From Moraxellaceae bacterium AER2_44_116 (GTDB lineage: Bacteria > Pseudomonadota > Gammaproteobacteria > Pseudomonadales > Moraxellaceae), in contig VIAD01000009.1 of assembly GCA_006546595.1 (NCBI GenBank), forward strand, positions 68,769 to 132,768: a stretch of 64,000 bases of DNA. Reading direction: 5' to 3'. Shown here one piece after another: positions 53,939 through 62,995 of this stretch (position 1 is the first letter of the stretch; the number at the start of each line of letters is the position of its first letter). The notes beneath the pieces are model-generated. The model was given only the letters and a program-made list of their open reading frames with translations, did not search any database and had not been told where the DNA came from. The position numbers and the translations under genes are program-made.

Positions 53939-54056
53939 TATACAAAGTTAACGCTTTTAGTAAACTTAGACAATGGTCTTTTGCTGTGCTTGTGTGATGT
54001 TGCACAAATTGACAGCAAATTAGACCCAATATATTTTATTTATCCAATACTTATTT

Positions 54057-54284
54057 TCAACAAGCGAATCTGACTACATCTAATAAAGAAAATGGCCATG
54101 ATAACTCTTGCTCTGTCGTTTTTCGTAAAACGGGTATCCTTATACCATATTTTTTCACCAAGGTATCGTCTAAGGCAATATCTGTGTACTGCCACTCAAA
54201 ACGAATCGCCATTTGTGCTTGTGTCAGCAACACTTCCGCATCATCACACAAATGACAACCTTTTGTACCATAGAGTATCAGCAT
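54057..54284 (-). CDS. Glutaredoxin-like (thioredoxin-fold) protein
   Basis: The 75-residue protein starts at the ATG at 54284, with GGTG properly spaced; the longer frame from 54329 lies inside the rlmL gene. ILYGTKGCHLCDDAEVLL gives the redox motif C-H-L-C, followed by the short glutaredoxin-like fold with the conserved cis-proline (GIRIPVL). Proteins of this group are annotated as glutaredoxin family / DUF836 and their partner is unknown. It starts 15 bases after the end of rlmL and is probably co-transcribed. Confidence 0.85.
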   Translation of the reverse strand: MLILYGTKGCHLCDDAEVLLTQAQMAIRFEWQYTDIALDDTLVKKYGIRIPVLRKTTEQELSWPFSLLDVVRFAC

Positions 54285-54298
54285 TTCTCCACCCTGCC

Positions 54299-56440
54299 CT
54301 ATTCCATTTTTAGACTCACCTGCCAACAACGGTGAATCCTCATATTACGCTTATAATCAAAACCGATGGTTTCTGGCGTAATCTCTTTGAGTTGCAAATA
54401 ACGCATACCGTCTTCATCCAACTGAAAACGACGAAAATTCGTCGAGAAGTAACAAATACCATCGGGATTGAGTAAACGCATCGCCAGTGTGATTAATTCA
54501 ACATGGTCACGTTGAACATCAAATACATCTTGCATTTTTTTTGAGTTTGAAAATGTTGGCGGATCAATAAAAATGACATCAAATTTTTCTTGGCATTGAC
54601 CTAGCCAAGCCATGACGTCGGCCTCAATAAAATGATGATGAGTTTCAGCAATACCATTGAGTGCAAAATTACGTTTGCCCCAATTCAAATAGGTATTCGA
54701 CAAGTCAACACTCACCGTTTCGATTGCACCACCTAATGCCGCGTGCACACTCGCAGAACAAGTGTAGGCAAAAAGATTTAAAAACGTTTTTCCTTCGACT
54801 TGCTGCCCCATTTTTAGGCGTAATGGCCGATGATCTAAAAACAAACCTGTATCTAAATAATCGGTTAAGTTGAGCAGAAATCGCGCTTGCCCTTCTTGAA
54901 CTTCGTTATATTTATTGCGTTGGCTTTGTTTCTCATACTGTTGATTGCCTTTTTGTTGGGCGCGCACTTTGATAAAGACTTTATCACGATGCAAACCAAA
55001 CACTAGACGAATCACTTGTAAGGCCATACGAAAACGGAAAGTCGCTTTCTCAGGATCAATCATTTTTGGCGGTGCATATTCTTGTACATGCAACCAGTCA
55101 CCGTAAACATCTATTGCAATATTAAACTCAGGCAAATCAGCATCATAGATGCGATAACAACACACGCCTTCACGTTGTGCCTGTTTATAAAGGTGCTGAA
55201 TATTTTTACGTAAACGATTCGCTAAGGCTTCGCCCTCAACAGGAATTTCGCCTTCAGCCTCAATAAATTTGTGCGGTGACGCTAAAGGGACATCTTGAAT
55301 ATTGCCATGCCGCGCAAACACGTTCAGGTCGCCATTGCGAAGCTTTTGTGTGTGTAAATGCTCAAAACCGAGTGCATCAGCATGTTCAATTTGTGCCGCT
55401 AAGACAGCCACTTGCCACATGGGGAATCGCTCGCGAGCTAATCGTCCCAAGGCTTTATATAGATAGATCGCTGTATCCGTTTCGCCTAAACGCTCACCGT
55501 AAGGTGGGTTGGTAATTAATAACCCAAAGGCGGCAGGTTTATGCGGTAATTGTGCTAACTCACGGTGTTCAAGGGTAATAAATTGGCTAACACCTGCGGC
55601 ATGAATATTTTTTTCAGCGGCACGTAACGCAGAAGTATCGGCATCGTAACCCATCATTAATGGCCACGATTTACGCTCACCCGCTTCTTGACGTTGGCAG
55701 GCCTCTTGCCAACATTGCTCCCACAATTCTGGATCATGCCCTTGCCATGCTAAAAAGCCATAATGCTCACGCAGCAAGCCCGGTGCAACATCACCATACA
55801 TTAATGCCGCTTCGGTGAGGAATGTGCCTGAGCCACACATTGGGTCAACTAGCGCATCAAATTTAGCATCTGGCCACCCTGCTTGTTGCAAAATAGCTGC
55901 GGCAAGTGTTTCTTTCAGCGGTGCATCACCAATCAACAAACGGTAGCCCCGACGGTGCATACTTTCGCCCGACATATCTAAACTGACAATAATGCTATCA
56001 GGCTGAATTAACACATGTAGGTTGATGTCGGTATTTTGCGTATCGACATTTGGGCGTTGACCCGTCTGCTGCCGAAAATAGTCAACAACCGCATCTTTGA
56101 GTTTTAATGCCATATATTGGGTATGGCAAACCACGCCTTTAATAGCAACGCCACGAACGGCAAAGGTTTTATCGAGATCAAACACATCTAACCACGGGTA
56201 ATTAACTGCTTGCTCATATAAGGCTTCAGGAGTTTGACTTTCAATGCGAAATAACGGCTTATAAACCCGCGAAGCCAATCGTGACCACAAACACAGTTTA
56301 TAGGCGGTGCTTAAATCACCTTCCACCATAATTGCGCCATGCTGTTGACTGATAACCGTTGCACCTAATTTGGCCACTTCAATGGCTAATAACGATTCAA
56401 GACCGTCGGCACACGCGACAACCCAAGCTGATACTGTCAT
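54299..56440 (-). CDS. rlmL: Bifunctional 23S rRNA methyltransferase RlmL/RlmK
   Basis: The protein has 713 residues from the ATG at 56440, which matches the family N-terminus; a GTG at 56506 would add 22 atypical residues. It has a THUMP domain (residues 50-155), the first methyltransferase domain with DPMCGSGTFLTEAAL and NPPYGERLG (m2G2445), a linker, and the second with FLNLFAYTCSASVHAALGG and VIFIDPPTFSNSKK (m7G2069). Fused RlmKL is the gammaproteobacterial form. It follows the DUF2726 gene and precedes the glutaredoxin-like gene. Confidence 0.96.
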   Translation of the reverse strand: MTVSAWVVACADGLESLLAIEVAKLGATVISQQHGAIMVEGDLSTAYKLCLWSRLASRVYKPLFRIESQTPEALYEQAVNYPWLDVFDLDKTFAVRGVAIKGVVCHTQYMALKLKDAVVDYFRQQTGQRPNVDTQNTDINLHVLIQPDSIIVSLDMSGESMHRRGYRLLIGDAPLKETLAAAILQQAGWPDAKFDALVDPMCGSGTFLTEAALMYGDVAPGLLREHYGFLAWQGHDPELWEQCWQEACQRQEAGERKSWPLMMGYDADTSALRAAEKNIHAAGVSQFITLEHRELAQLPHKPAAFGLLITNPPYGERLGETDTAIYLYKALGRLARERFPMWQVAVLAAQIEHADALGFEHLHTQKLRNGDLNVFARHGNIQDVPLASPHKFIEAEGEIPVEGEALANRLRKNIQHLYKQAQREGVCCYRIYDADLPEFNIAIDVYGDWLHVQEYAPPKMIDPEKATFRFRMALQVIRLVFGLHRDKVFIKVRAQQKGNQQYEKQSQRNKYNEVQEGQARFLLNLTDYLDTGLFLDHRPLRLKMGQQVEGKTFLNLFAYTCSASVHAALGGAIETVSVDLSNTYLNWGKRNFALNGIAETHHHFIEADVMAWLGQCQEKFDVIFIDPPTFSNSKKMQDVFDVQRDHVELITLAMRLLNPDGICYFSTNFRRFQLDEDGMRYLQLKEITPETIGFDYKRNMRIHRCWQVSLKME

Positions 56441-56505
56441 GTTTGTTCTCAAAACGTCAGAAATACGATAGGGATATTCAACAATGGACGATTCGTGAAC
56501 CGCCA

Positions 56506-57036
56506 CTATGTCCCTCTTAAAAAATCGGCACGGATTTGATGGCTATTCGGCATTCCTCGAACAGGCCAACGAATCATACGAATACCTGCGGAGGCCAGTG
56601 CTTTGTCTTTTTTGCTGTCGGCTTTGATGCGATCAACACGCTCATGACTAGAGTCATCTAACTCTATCGCCGCTAGAATTTTAGCGCCATCAGGCGCGCA
56701 AATGACAAAATCGACACTCATGCGATTAATACGGTTAAACCACGCTTGCTTATCGGCATCGGGATCAACTTCAATCATTCGACACAGTTGTACCTGACTA
56801 AAAATTAAATACTCGGGTAATGCCTGACGTAATCGGCCATATAACACGCGCTCTGGCGCAGTCATTAATTCACGAGGAATATATGGCCAAACTGCCATGT
56901 CGTCGATATTCTTTTTTGCAGATGGAACTGACTTTGGTTTACGCGTCAGCCCCATGAAAATAATAACAACCAACCCAAACGCTAATAACCACAAAACGCC
57001 TTTGACTAAACTTAAGGTTTCCAAGGTGTAACCCAT
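56506..57036 (-). CDS. DUF2726 domain-containing protein
   Basis: The 176-residue protein has one N-terminal membrane helix (about residues 12-29), a short linker and a DUF2726 domain: MTAPERVLYGRLRQALPEYL, FSQVQLCRMIEVD, and DFVICAPDGAKILAAIELDD. The last segment recalls a PD-(D/E)xK-type nuclease core (D.., then E-x-D), so a nucleic-acid role has been suggested for the group; that is not proven. Its start lies 25 bases inside the SPOR gene's end. Confidence 0.87.
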   Translation of the reverse strand: MGYTLETLSLVKGVLWLLAFGLVVIIFMGLTRKPKSVPSAKKNIDDMAVWPYIPRELMTAPERVLYGRLRQALPEYLIFSQVQLCRMIEVDPDADKQAWFNRINRMSVDFVICAPDGAKILAAIELDDSSHERVDRIKADSKKDKALASAGIRMIRWPVRGMPNSHQIRADFLRGT

Positions 57037-58397
57037 GCTCCTGATACGCCTAACGAAGACTCTTTGCTTAAACGACCTTTCAAACCATTAGCCGCTTCTT
57101 TTTGCAACTCAGGCCCAACGACCACTTTCCAACTATCGCCATTTTTAACCACCCGCGCACGATAGCCTTTGGCCGCCAATTTAGCACTTAACGCGTCGGC
57201 CTTACTGCGGTCACTCATACTGGCGACTTGCACGACCCAAGCTTCTGATTTCTCTTTATCTTTGGCCTGTTCTTTTTCCTTCGCTTGCTCTTTCTGTTTA
57301 CCTTCTAAAGCCAACTTTGCTTTTTCTTCTTCTTTTTTCTTCGTCTCTGCTTTTAACTTCTCTTTTTCAGCAGCGAGCTTGTCTGACTTGTCGGCGGCTA
57401 ATTTCTCTGCCTTGGCCTTTTCTTTCTCCGCCGCTAATTTTTCCGTTTTAGCTTTCTCTTTATCAGCCATTAGCTTTTCGGCTTTAGCCTTCTCTTTTTC
57501 GGCTGCTAATTTTTCGGCTTTATCGGCGGCCAACTGCTCAGCTTTATCTTTTTCTAAGGTTTTGGCTTTATCTTTTTCAGCCAGTAATTTTTGCGCTTTT
57601 TCTAATTTTGCTTTCTCTTCCTTTTTCTTAGCTGCGTCAATTTTTGCTTTTTCTTCTAATGCTGATTTTTCAAGCTTTGTCTGTGCATCCAATGCGTGTT
57701 GTTTAGCTGCTTTTTCTGCTAACAACTTTTCAGCGGCTTTTTGCGTTTTGCTATCAGGTGACTCAAGCATCACTAAGGCTTTTTCTGTCTCTAATTTTTT
57801 AGCTGCAGCTTTTTCTGCTTTGGCTTTTACTTCTGCGTCAACCTCTGCTTTTGCTTGAGCAAGCAATGCGGCTGCCTGTTGTTGTGCAATAGCATCATTG
57901 CTTGCCAAAGGTGGCGTTACGGATGTTGTACTCGCAAGTTCGGCCTGTTGCCTTTTAAACTCTTGCTCGGCTTTATCTTCGGCTCGTTTTTGCGCTTGTG
58001 CTTCTTCAATCGATGCACCATCCGTGCCATTTAATAACGCCATCGCCCGATTACGCGCCGCTTGCTCTGCCGCTAATTGCTCAGGAGACTTCGCTGTATT
58101 TAGCGCAGGCGTTGTCGGTGAGACGGCTGTTGCTTGAGCCGTATTGGGCTGTCCCATCGGATAGAACTGTGGGTCTTCTGGATGTTCAGTCGCCACTTGA
58201 TCTTCAGCTTCTTGTTGCTGTTGATTTAACTGTGGACGTGTTTGCTCAACCGTTGTGGTGACGGGTGGCTTAGGAATAGGTTCGAGACGACTCAGTAATT
58301 TTGCTCCTGAACCATCTAACATGAGTGGTAATAATACGGCTGCGCCCGCGATTAAAACGATACCGCCCAAAAGGCGTTGTCTGACTGCTGTATCCAT
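57012..58397 (-). CDS. dedD: SPOR domain protein (DedD-like) with long charged helix
   Basis: The 461-residue protein has a short cytoplasmic start, one membrane helix (about 9-27), a proline-rich part, about 260 residues very rich in Lys, Glu and Ala that should form a long single helix or coiled coil, and a C-terminal SPOR domain (residues about 385-461: WVVQVASMSDRSKADALSAK, then GDSWKVVVGPEL). SPOR domains bind denuded peptidoglycan at the division septum. The place after folC is that of dedD. The helix is much longer than in E. coli DedD (220 residues) and contains an internal 12-residue repeat. TolA is an alternative model for the helix but lacks a SPOR end. Confidence 0.9.
   Translation of the reverse strand: MDTAVRQRLLGGIVLIAGAAVLLPLMLDGSGAKLLSRLEPIPKPPVTTTVEQTRPQLNQQQQEAEDQVATEHPEDPQFYPMGQPNTAQATAVSPTTPALNTAKSPEQLAAEQAARNRAMALLNGTDGASIEEAQAQKRAEDKAEQEFKRQQAELASTTSVTPPLASNDAIAQQQAAALLAQAKAEVDAEVKAKAEKAAAKKLETEKALVMLESPDSKTQKAAEKLLAEKAAKQHALDAQTKLEKSALEEKAKIDAAKKKEEKAKLEKAQKLLAEKDKAKTLEKDKAEQLAADKAEKLAAEKEKAKAEKLMADKEKAKTEKLAAEKEKAKAEKLAADKSDKLAAEKEKLKAETKKKEEEKAKLALEGKQKEQAKEKEQAKDKEKSEAWVVQVASMSDRSKADALSAKLAAKGYRARVVKNGDSWKVVVGPELQKEAANGLKGRLSKESSLGVSGAWVTPWKP
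57361..57552. repeat. 36-base coding repeat in the SPOR protein gene
   Basis: At least four degenerate 36-base units encode AEKLAAEKEKAK, AEKLMADKEKAK, TEKLAAEKEKAK and similar 12-mers (residues about 282-345). Confidence 0.7.
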
Positions 58398-58403
58398 AAG
58401 TAT

Positions 58404-59654
58404 TTAATGTGTTGCTAGCCACTGCTTGGCGGCAGCGACTGTATAAAAAGAGCCAAATACTAAGATTCTATCGCCTGTTTGAGCCTGTGCTAATGCTGAA
58501 CGCATGGCAGCCCCGACAGTTTGATAACTTCCACCCACAACCATACCGCGTGTTTGTAATAGCGGTGCGAGTTTGTCTACAGGCGTACCTCGGGGTACAT
58601 CTAAACCCGCAATAAACCACGCATCCATTCGTCCCAAACAACTATCTAAGGTTGCGCCAATATCTTTATCCGAGAGCATGGCAAAAACCGCAAACGTTTT
58701 GTACGGAATAACAGGCAATTGTTGCATAAAAAACGCCGCGCCGTGTGCATTATGCGCGACATCCATCACGATTTTTTTCTGTTGATAGACTAAATGCTCT
58801 GCTCGCCCTGCCAATTGTGCAGATTTCAACCCATTATGCAGCGCGACTTCTGGCACATTGAGCGGCAGCAAGCTCATGGCTGCGATCGCGGTGGCAACAT
58901 TATCTAAGGCCAGTTTAGCTTTAGGTAGATGAGTGAAGGTCTGCGTTTCATTCCACCATGACCACGTTTCACCGTCATCATTAAAGCCAAATTGTTGATG
59001 TTTGATTTGTAATGGCGTGGCGAGTTGTGCGGCATAATCTAATAATGGTTGTGGTGGATTGGCTTCGCCATAAATTGCAGGTTTATGGGTGCGAAAAATG
59101 CCTGCTTTTTCGACACTGATTTTTTCGCGGGTATCACCTAGCCAATCCACATGATCGATACCGATGCTGGTGACAACGGCGACATCTGCATCAATGATAT
59201 TAACGGCATCTAATCGACCGCCTAAGCCTACTTCCAAAACCACAATATCTAACTGTGATTGTTGAAAAGTCCATAATGCTGCCAGTGTGGTGAACTCAAA
59301 ATAGGTCAAAGAAATATTGACCGTCGTTCGTGCTACTTCAATATGCTCAAAAGCAGAAATCAATAATTCATCATTTACAGGTTGGTTTTGCAGCGCGATA
59401 CGCTCATTAAAATAGGTGATATGCGGTGAAGTATAGGTACCAACACGATAACCTGCGGCAGTATAAATAGCCGTTAAAGTAGCGACGGTTGAACCTTTGC
59501 CATTGGTGCCTGCAACAGTAATGACGGGACAGCCTAACTGTTGCAAATTTAAAACGTGGGCGACTTTTTGCACACGCTCAAGTCCCATGTCAATGGCTTT
59601 AACGTGTTGTGTTTCTAAATGACTGAGCCAATCGGCAAGGGTTAGTAATGGCAT
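58404..59654 (-). CDS. folC: Bifunctional folylpolyglutamate / dihydrofolate synthase
   Basis: The 416-residue enzyme has the Mur-ligase-like ATP site TVAGTNGKGSTVATL near residue 45, the folate-binding region (YTSPHITYFNERIALQ) and the C-terminal domain with MDVAHNAHGAAFF, the conserved DxAHN. It adds glutamate to dihydropteroate and folates in the cytoplasm. It lies six bases upstream of the SPOR gene, in the conserved accD-folC-dedD order, except that a small membrane-protein gene intervenes between accD and folC. Confidence 0.97.
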   Translation of the reverse strand: MPLLTLADWLSHLETQHVKAIDMGLERVQKVAHVLNLQQLGCPVITVAGTNGKGSTVATLTAIYTAAGYRVGTYTSPHITYFNERIALQNQPVNDELLISAFEHIEVARTTVNISLTYFEFTTLAALWTFQQSQLDIVVLEVGLGGRLDAVNIIDADVAVVTSIGIDHVDWLGDTREKISVEKAGIFRTHKPAIYGEANPPQPLLDYAAQLATPLQIKHQQFGFNDDGETWSWWNETQTFTHLPKAKLALDNVATAIAAMSLLPLNVPEVALHNGLKSAQLAGRAEHLVYQQKKIVMDVAHNAHGAAFFMQQLPVIPYKTFAVFAMLSDKDIGATLDSCLGRMDAWFIAGLDVPRGTPVDKLAPLLQTRGMVVGGSYQTVGAAMRSALAQAQTGDRILVFGSFYTVAAAKQWLATH

Positions 59655-59739
59655 AAGGGTTCGTTAACTGAGAGGTTAAAAATTGCGGAGGCGTAGGATT
59701 ATTCCGTATTGCAGACAGGCCAAGACGACTAGTTAGCAT

Positions 59740-59919
59740 TCAATCTATCTTAAATACTTCGCAAAAAACAACAGCAGCAACTATTGGAATTGGCATCATC
59801 AATGCCCAATGCAGCTGACTTAAACCATGAAAACCCATTTTATCAACTATAAAATAGATCATAATAAAGATTAAACTAAAGCAAAGAAAAACCTTATCTC
59901 GCTTAAAATAAGTTTTCAT
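59740..59919 (-). CDS. Small two-helix membrane protein of unknown function
   Basis: The 59-residue protein starts at the ATG at 59919, which has GGAAGTG in front; a GTG at 59955 has no ribosome site. Helix one spans about residues 11-26 (FLCFSLIFIMIYFIVDKM) and helix two about 36-54 (ALMMPIPIVAAVVFCEVF), with charged ends. I do not recognise it. It lies between accD and folC, where most gammaproteobacteria have no gene. Confidence 0.6.
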   Translation of the reverse strand: MKTYFKRDKVFLCFSLIFIMIYFIVDKMGFHGLSQLHWALMMPIPIVAAVVFCEVFKID

Positions 59920-59987
59920 GGCACTTCCATTTTGCTGCTGCGTCTGTATTTCCACGTATTATCATTCAACAAAATTGGTTTGTATGA

Positions 59988-60845
59988 TTAAACAGGCCGA
60001 CGTGTCAACTTAGCCAGCACACGATAAATGGTATCGCGCATTTCGTGACGATGGACAATCATATCCACAGTGCCATGATCTAGTAAAAACTCAGAACGCT
60101 GGAAACCTTCGGGTAAGACTTGGCGCACCGTTTGCTCAATAACGCGGGGCCCTGCAAAGCCAATTAAGGCATAGGGTTCAGCGATATTTAAATCACCTAA
60201 CATCGCCAAACTCGCTGAGACCCCCCCATAAACAGGGTCGGTTAATACCGAAATATAGGGAATACCGTTCATTTTTAACTGTTCAATGACGGCTGAAGTC
60301 CGCGCCATTTGCATCAGTGAAAACAAGGCTTCTTGCATCCTTGCGCCACCCGATGTCGAAAAACACACTAAGGGAATTCTTTCACGCAAGCATATTTCAG
60401 CCGCACGGACAAAACGACCACCGACCACCGCCCCCATTGAGCCACCCATGAAATTAAACTCAAAGGCTACCGCCACCAATGGCATTTCGTTCACTGTGCC
60501 TCTCATCGCAATCAAGGCATCTGTTTCACCTGTCGCTTTTTGAGCGTCAGTTAAGCGATCAATGTATTTTTTGCTATCTTTAAAATTGAGTCGGTCTTCG
60601 GGTTGTAAATCCATGCCGACTTCTTCACGGCCTTCAGGGTCTAAAAATGAATCTAAACGCTCACGAGCATTGATCCGTAAATGATGATCGCATTTGGGAC
60701 AAACGTGTTGATTTCGTTCGACTTCGGCTTGATACAGCACCGAATCACATTTCGGACATTTCCGCCAAACGCCTTCAGGAACCGAGACTTTACGTTCTTC
60801 GGCTTGTTTGCCTGCATTCGGTAGAATTTTTCCCAGCCAACTCAT
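59988..60845 (-). CDS. accD: Acetyl-CoA carboxylase carboxyltransferase subunit beta
   Basis: The 285-residue subunit starts with a four-cysteine zinc ribbon (KCPKCDSVLY, then HVCPKCDHHL) and continues with the carboxyltransferase crotonase fold, with FSTSGGARMQEALFSLMQMA as the acyl-CoA-binding segment. It forms the alpha2-beta2 transferase with AccA and makes malonyl-CoA, the first step in fatty-acid synthesis. It follows trpA after 70 bases, a gap that contains a ten-base inverted repeat. Confidence 0.98.
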   Translation of the reverse strand: MSWLGKILPNAGKQAEERKVSVPEGVWRKCPKCDSVLYQAEVERNQHVCPKCDHHLRINARERLDSFLDPEGREEVGMDLQPEDRLNFKDSKKYIDRLTDAQKATGETDALIAMRGTVNEMPLVAVAFEFNFMGGSMGAVVGGRFVRAAEICLRERIPLVCFSTSGGARMQEALFSLMQMARTSAVIEQLKMNGIPYISVLTDPVYGGVSASLAMLGDLNIAEPYALIGFAGPRVIEQTVRQVLPEGFQRSEFLLDHGTVDMIVHRHEMRDTIYRVLAKLTRRPV

Positions 60846-60872
60846 GGCAGTGCCCTCGTGTGTTTTACTTGA

Positions 60873-60906
60873 TTAAGACTTAGGCGGTGCGCTGCGTAAG
60901 TCTTAA
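60873..60906. repeat. Perfect ten-base inverted repeat between trpA and accD
   Basis: TTAAGACTTA and TAAGTCTTAA pair exactly around a 14-base GC-rich loop. The right half reads GACTTACGCA on the minus strand, the same string as the ends of the element at 32995-33093. Confidence 0.6.
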
Positions 60907-60915
60907 CTCTGTCGA

Positions 60916-61722
60916 TTAAATACTATCCATTGCTTGACGCATTTCTGCCATCAAACGCTGTAACTCGGCTGGAATCGCATCAGGTGTTTGCCCTAATTCG
61001 GCAATACGGTTGACTAAAACCGAGCCAACCACCACGCCATCGGCATAATGAGCGACAGCAGCGGCGGATTCGGCATCCTTAATACCAAAACCCACACCAA
61101 TAGGCAAATCAGTAAAACGACGAATCGTTGTCACACGCTCAGCAACTGCATCAACATCCAAGGTATTTGAGCCTGTTACCCCTTTGAGCGAAACATAATA
61201 CACATAACCACTGGCTGCGGCGGTAATGCTTTGAATACGCTCATCGGTTGAGGTCGGTGCTAACAAGAAAATAGGATCAATGTGATGTTGTTTTAAGGTC
61301 ATGGCCAAACAGGCGGCTTCTTCGGGAGGTAAGTCAACGGTTAAGAGACCATCAACACCTGCGTTTTGTGCGGCTTTGGCAAAGACTTCATAGCCAATAA
61401 TTTCTAGCGGATTGAGGTAACCCATTAATACAACAGGCGTTTTACTGTCTTGTTGACGAAATTCACTGACTATATTTAAGACATCGTTGGTGCTTGTGCC
61501 ATGTACTAGAGCACGCTCGTGAGCTTTGGTAATCGTCGGGCCATCGGCCATTGGGTCAGAGAACGGCACACCTAACTCAATAACATCTGCACCACCCGCC
61601 ACGAGGGCGTGCATCATTGCGACTGTATATTTAGGGTGTGGGTCGCCTGCGGTAATATAAGGAATTAACGCCTGACGTTGTTGGCTTTTTAATGCGGCAA
61701 AACATGCCTGAATACGGGACAT
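60916..61722 (-). CDS. trpA: Tryptophan synthase alpha subunit
   Basis: The protein has 268 residues from the ATG at 61722 (AGGA eight bases upstream), in line with the family; the frame extends 12 codons further without need. The TIM barrel shows PYITAGDPHPKYTVAMM, the catalytic glutamate in VIELGVPFSDPMADGP and the catalytic aspartate in VDGLLTVDLPPEE. The subunit splits indole-3-glycerol phosphate and passes indole to TrpB. It starts 61 bases after trpB. Confidence 0.98.
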   Translation of the reverse strand: MSRIQACFAALKSQQRQALIPYITAGDPHPKYTVAMMHALVAGGADVIELGVPFSDPMADGPTITKAHERALVHGTSTNDVLNIVSEFRQQDSKTPVVLMGYLNPLEIIGYEVFAKAAQNAGVDGLLTVDLPPEEAACLAMTLKQHHIDPIFLLAPTSTDERIQSITAAASGYVYYVSLKGVTGSNTLDVDAVAERVTTIRRFTDLPIGVGFGIKDAESAAAVAHYADGVVVGSVLVNRIAELGQTPDAIPAELQRLMAEMRQAMDSI

Positions 61723-61783
61723 AACAATTTCCTGATACATTTTATCTCTCGCCTTCAATTGATATTAAAGGCGAGAAAATAAC

Positions 61784-62995
61784 TTAAGCGATGACAATAC
61801 CGTCTAATTTGGCGACTGTGAGCAAGTCTTTATCGCCGCGACCTGACAAATTACAAATAATAATTTTGTCTTTATCCATTGTCGGTGCAAGTTTATGCAC
61901 ATACGCTAAAGCATGACTCGACTCTAAGGCTGGAATAATGCCTTCGGTTTTGGTGACATGACGGAATGACGCTAACGCCTCATCATCGGTAATCGCGACA
62001 TAATTGACACGGCCAATATCTTTTAACCAACTGTGTTCTGGACCTACACCGGGGTAATCTAAACCTGCGGAGATCGAATGCGTTTCAATGATTTGACCGT
62101 TTTCATCCGCCATTAAATAGGTACGATTACCGTGTAACACACCAATTTTTCCTGCTGTTAACGGTGCGGAATGACGACCCGTTGCCACGCCATCACCTGC
62201 GGCTTCGACACCGTACATGGCAACAGTCTCATCTTCAAGAAAAGGATGAAATAAGCCAATGGCATTAGAACCGCCTCCAACACAGGCCACCAAGGCATCA
62301 GGCAAACGCCCTGCTTGTACTAAACATTGTTGACGCGCTTCGCGACCAATAATGGATTGAAAGTCACGCACTAACATGGGGTAAGGATGCGGGCCTGCGA
62401 CTGTACCAATGGCATAATAGGTATCATCAACGTTGGTGACCCAATCACGCATGGCTTCGTTCATGGCATCTTTGAGGGTTTTTGAACCCGAGGTCACTGG
62501 AATAACCGTTGCGCCTAAGAGCTTCATCCGATAGACGTTTGTCGCTTGGCGTTTTACGTCTTCTTCACCCATATAAATGACACATTCCATGCCTAAACGC
62601 GCAGCAATCGTCGCCGTAGCCACACCATGTTGACCTGCCCCAGTTTCGGCGATAATACGGCTTTTACCTGAGTGTTTGGCTAATAAGGCTTGGCCAATGG
62701 TGTTATTAACTTTGTGTGCGCCCGTGTGATTTAAGTCTTCACGTTTGAGATAAATCTGTGCGCCACCCAATTCACGGCTCCAACGCTCAGCATGATACAA
62801 CGGCGATGGACGACCGACATAATGGGCTAAATCACGGTCAAAATCGGCACGAAATGTTGGGTCATCTTTTAGATTGTTATAGAGCTTTTCTAAATCTAAT
62901 AACGCACTCATCAAAGTTTCAGAGACAAACCGACCACCATGCACACCAAAATGGCCACGAGCATCAGGAAAATTACTATATTGAATCGCAGTCAT
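61784..62995 (-). CDS. trpB: Tryptophan synthase beta subunit
   Basis: The 403-residue PLP enzyme joins indole with serine. The pyridoxal lysine lies in HTGAHKVNNTIGQALL; ETGAGQHGVATA and CVGGGSNAIGLFHPF are the other fingerprints. The start overlaps the trpF stop by four bases (ATGA), which suggests coupled translation. Confidence 0.98.
   Translation of the reverse strand: MTAIQYSNFPDARGHFGVHGGRFVSETLMSALLDLEKLYNNLKDDPTFRADFDRDLAHYVGRPSPLYHAERWSRELGGAQIYLKREDLNHTGAHKVNNTIGQALLAKHSGKSRIIAETGAGQHGVATATIAARLGMECVIYMGEEDVKRQATNVYRMKLLGATVIPVTSGSKTLKDAMNEAMRDWVTNVDDTYYAIGTVAGPHPYPMLVRDFQSIIGREARQQCLVQAGRLPDALVACVGGGSNAIGLFHPFLEDETVAMYGVEAAGDGVATGRHSAPLTAGKIGVLHGNRTYLMADENGQIIETHSISAGLDYPGVGPEHSWLKDIGRVNYVAITDDEALASFRHVTKTEGIIPALESSHALAYVHKLAPTMDKDKIIICNLSGRGDKDLLTVAKLDGIVIA

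Noticed and set aside
53718..54056. c-di-GMP (GEMM) riboswitch before pilG
   Set aside because: The conserved aptamer blocks are absent on both strands despite the strong hairpins.
57169..57858. 229-residue plus-strand frame rich in Ser, Phe and Ala
   Set aside because: It is the antisense shadow of the Lys/Glu/Ala-rich SPOR gene and has no domain or ribosome site.
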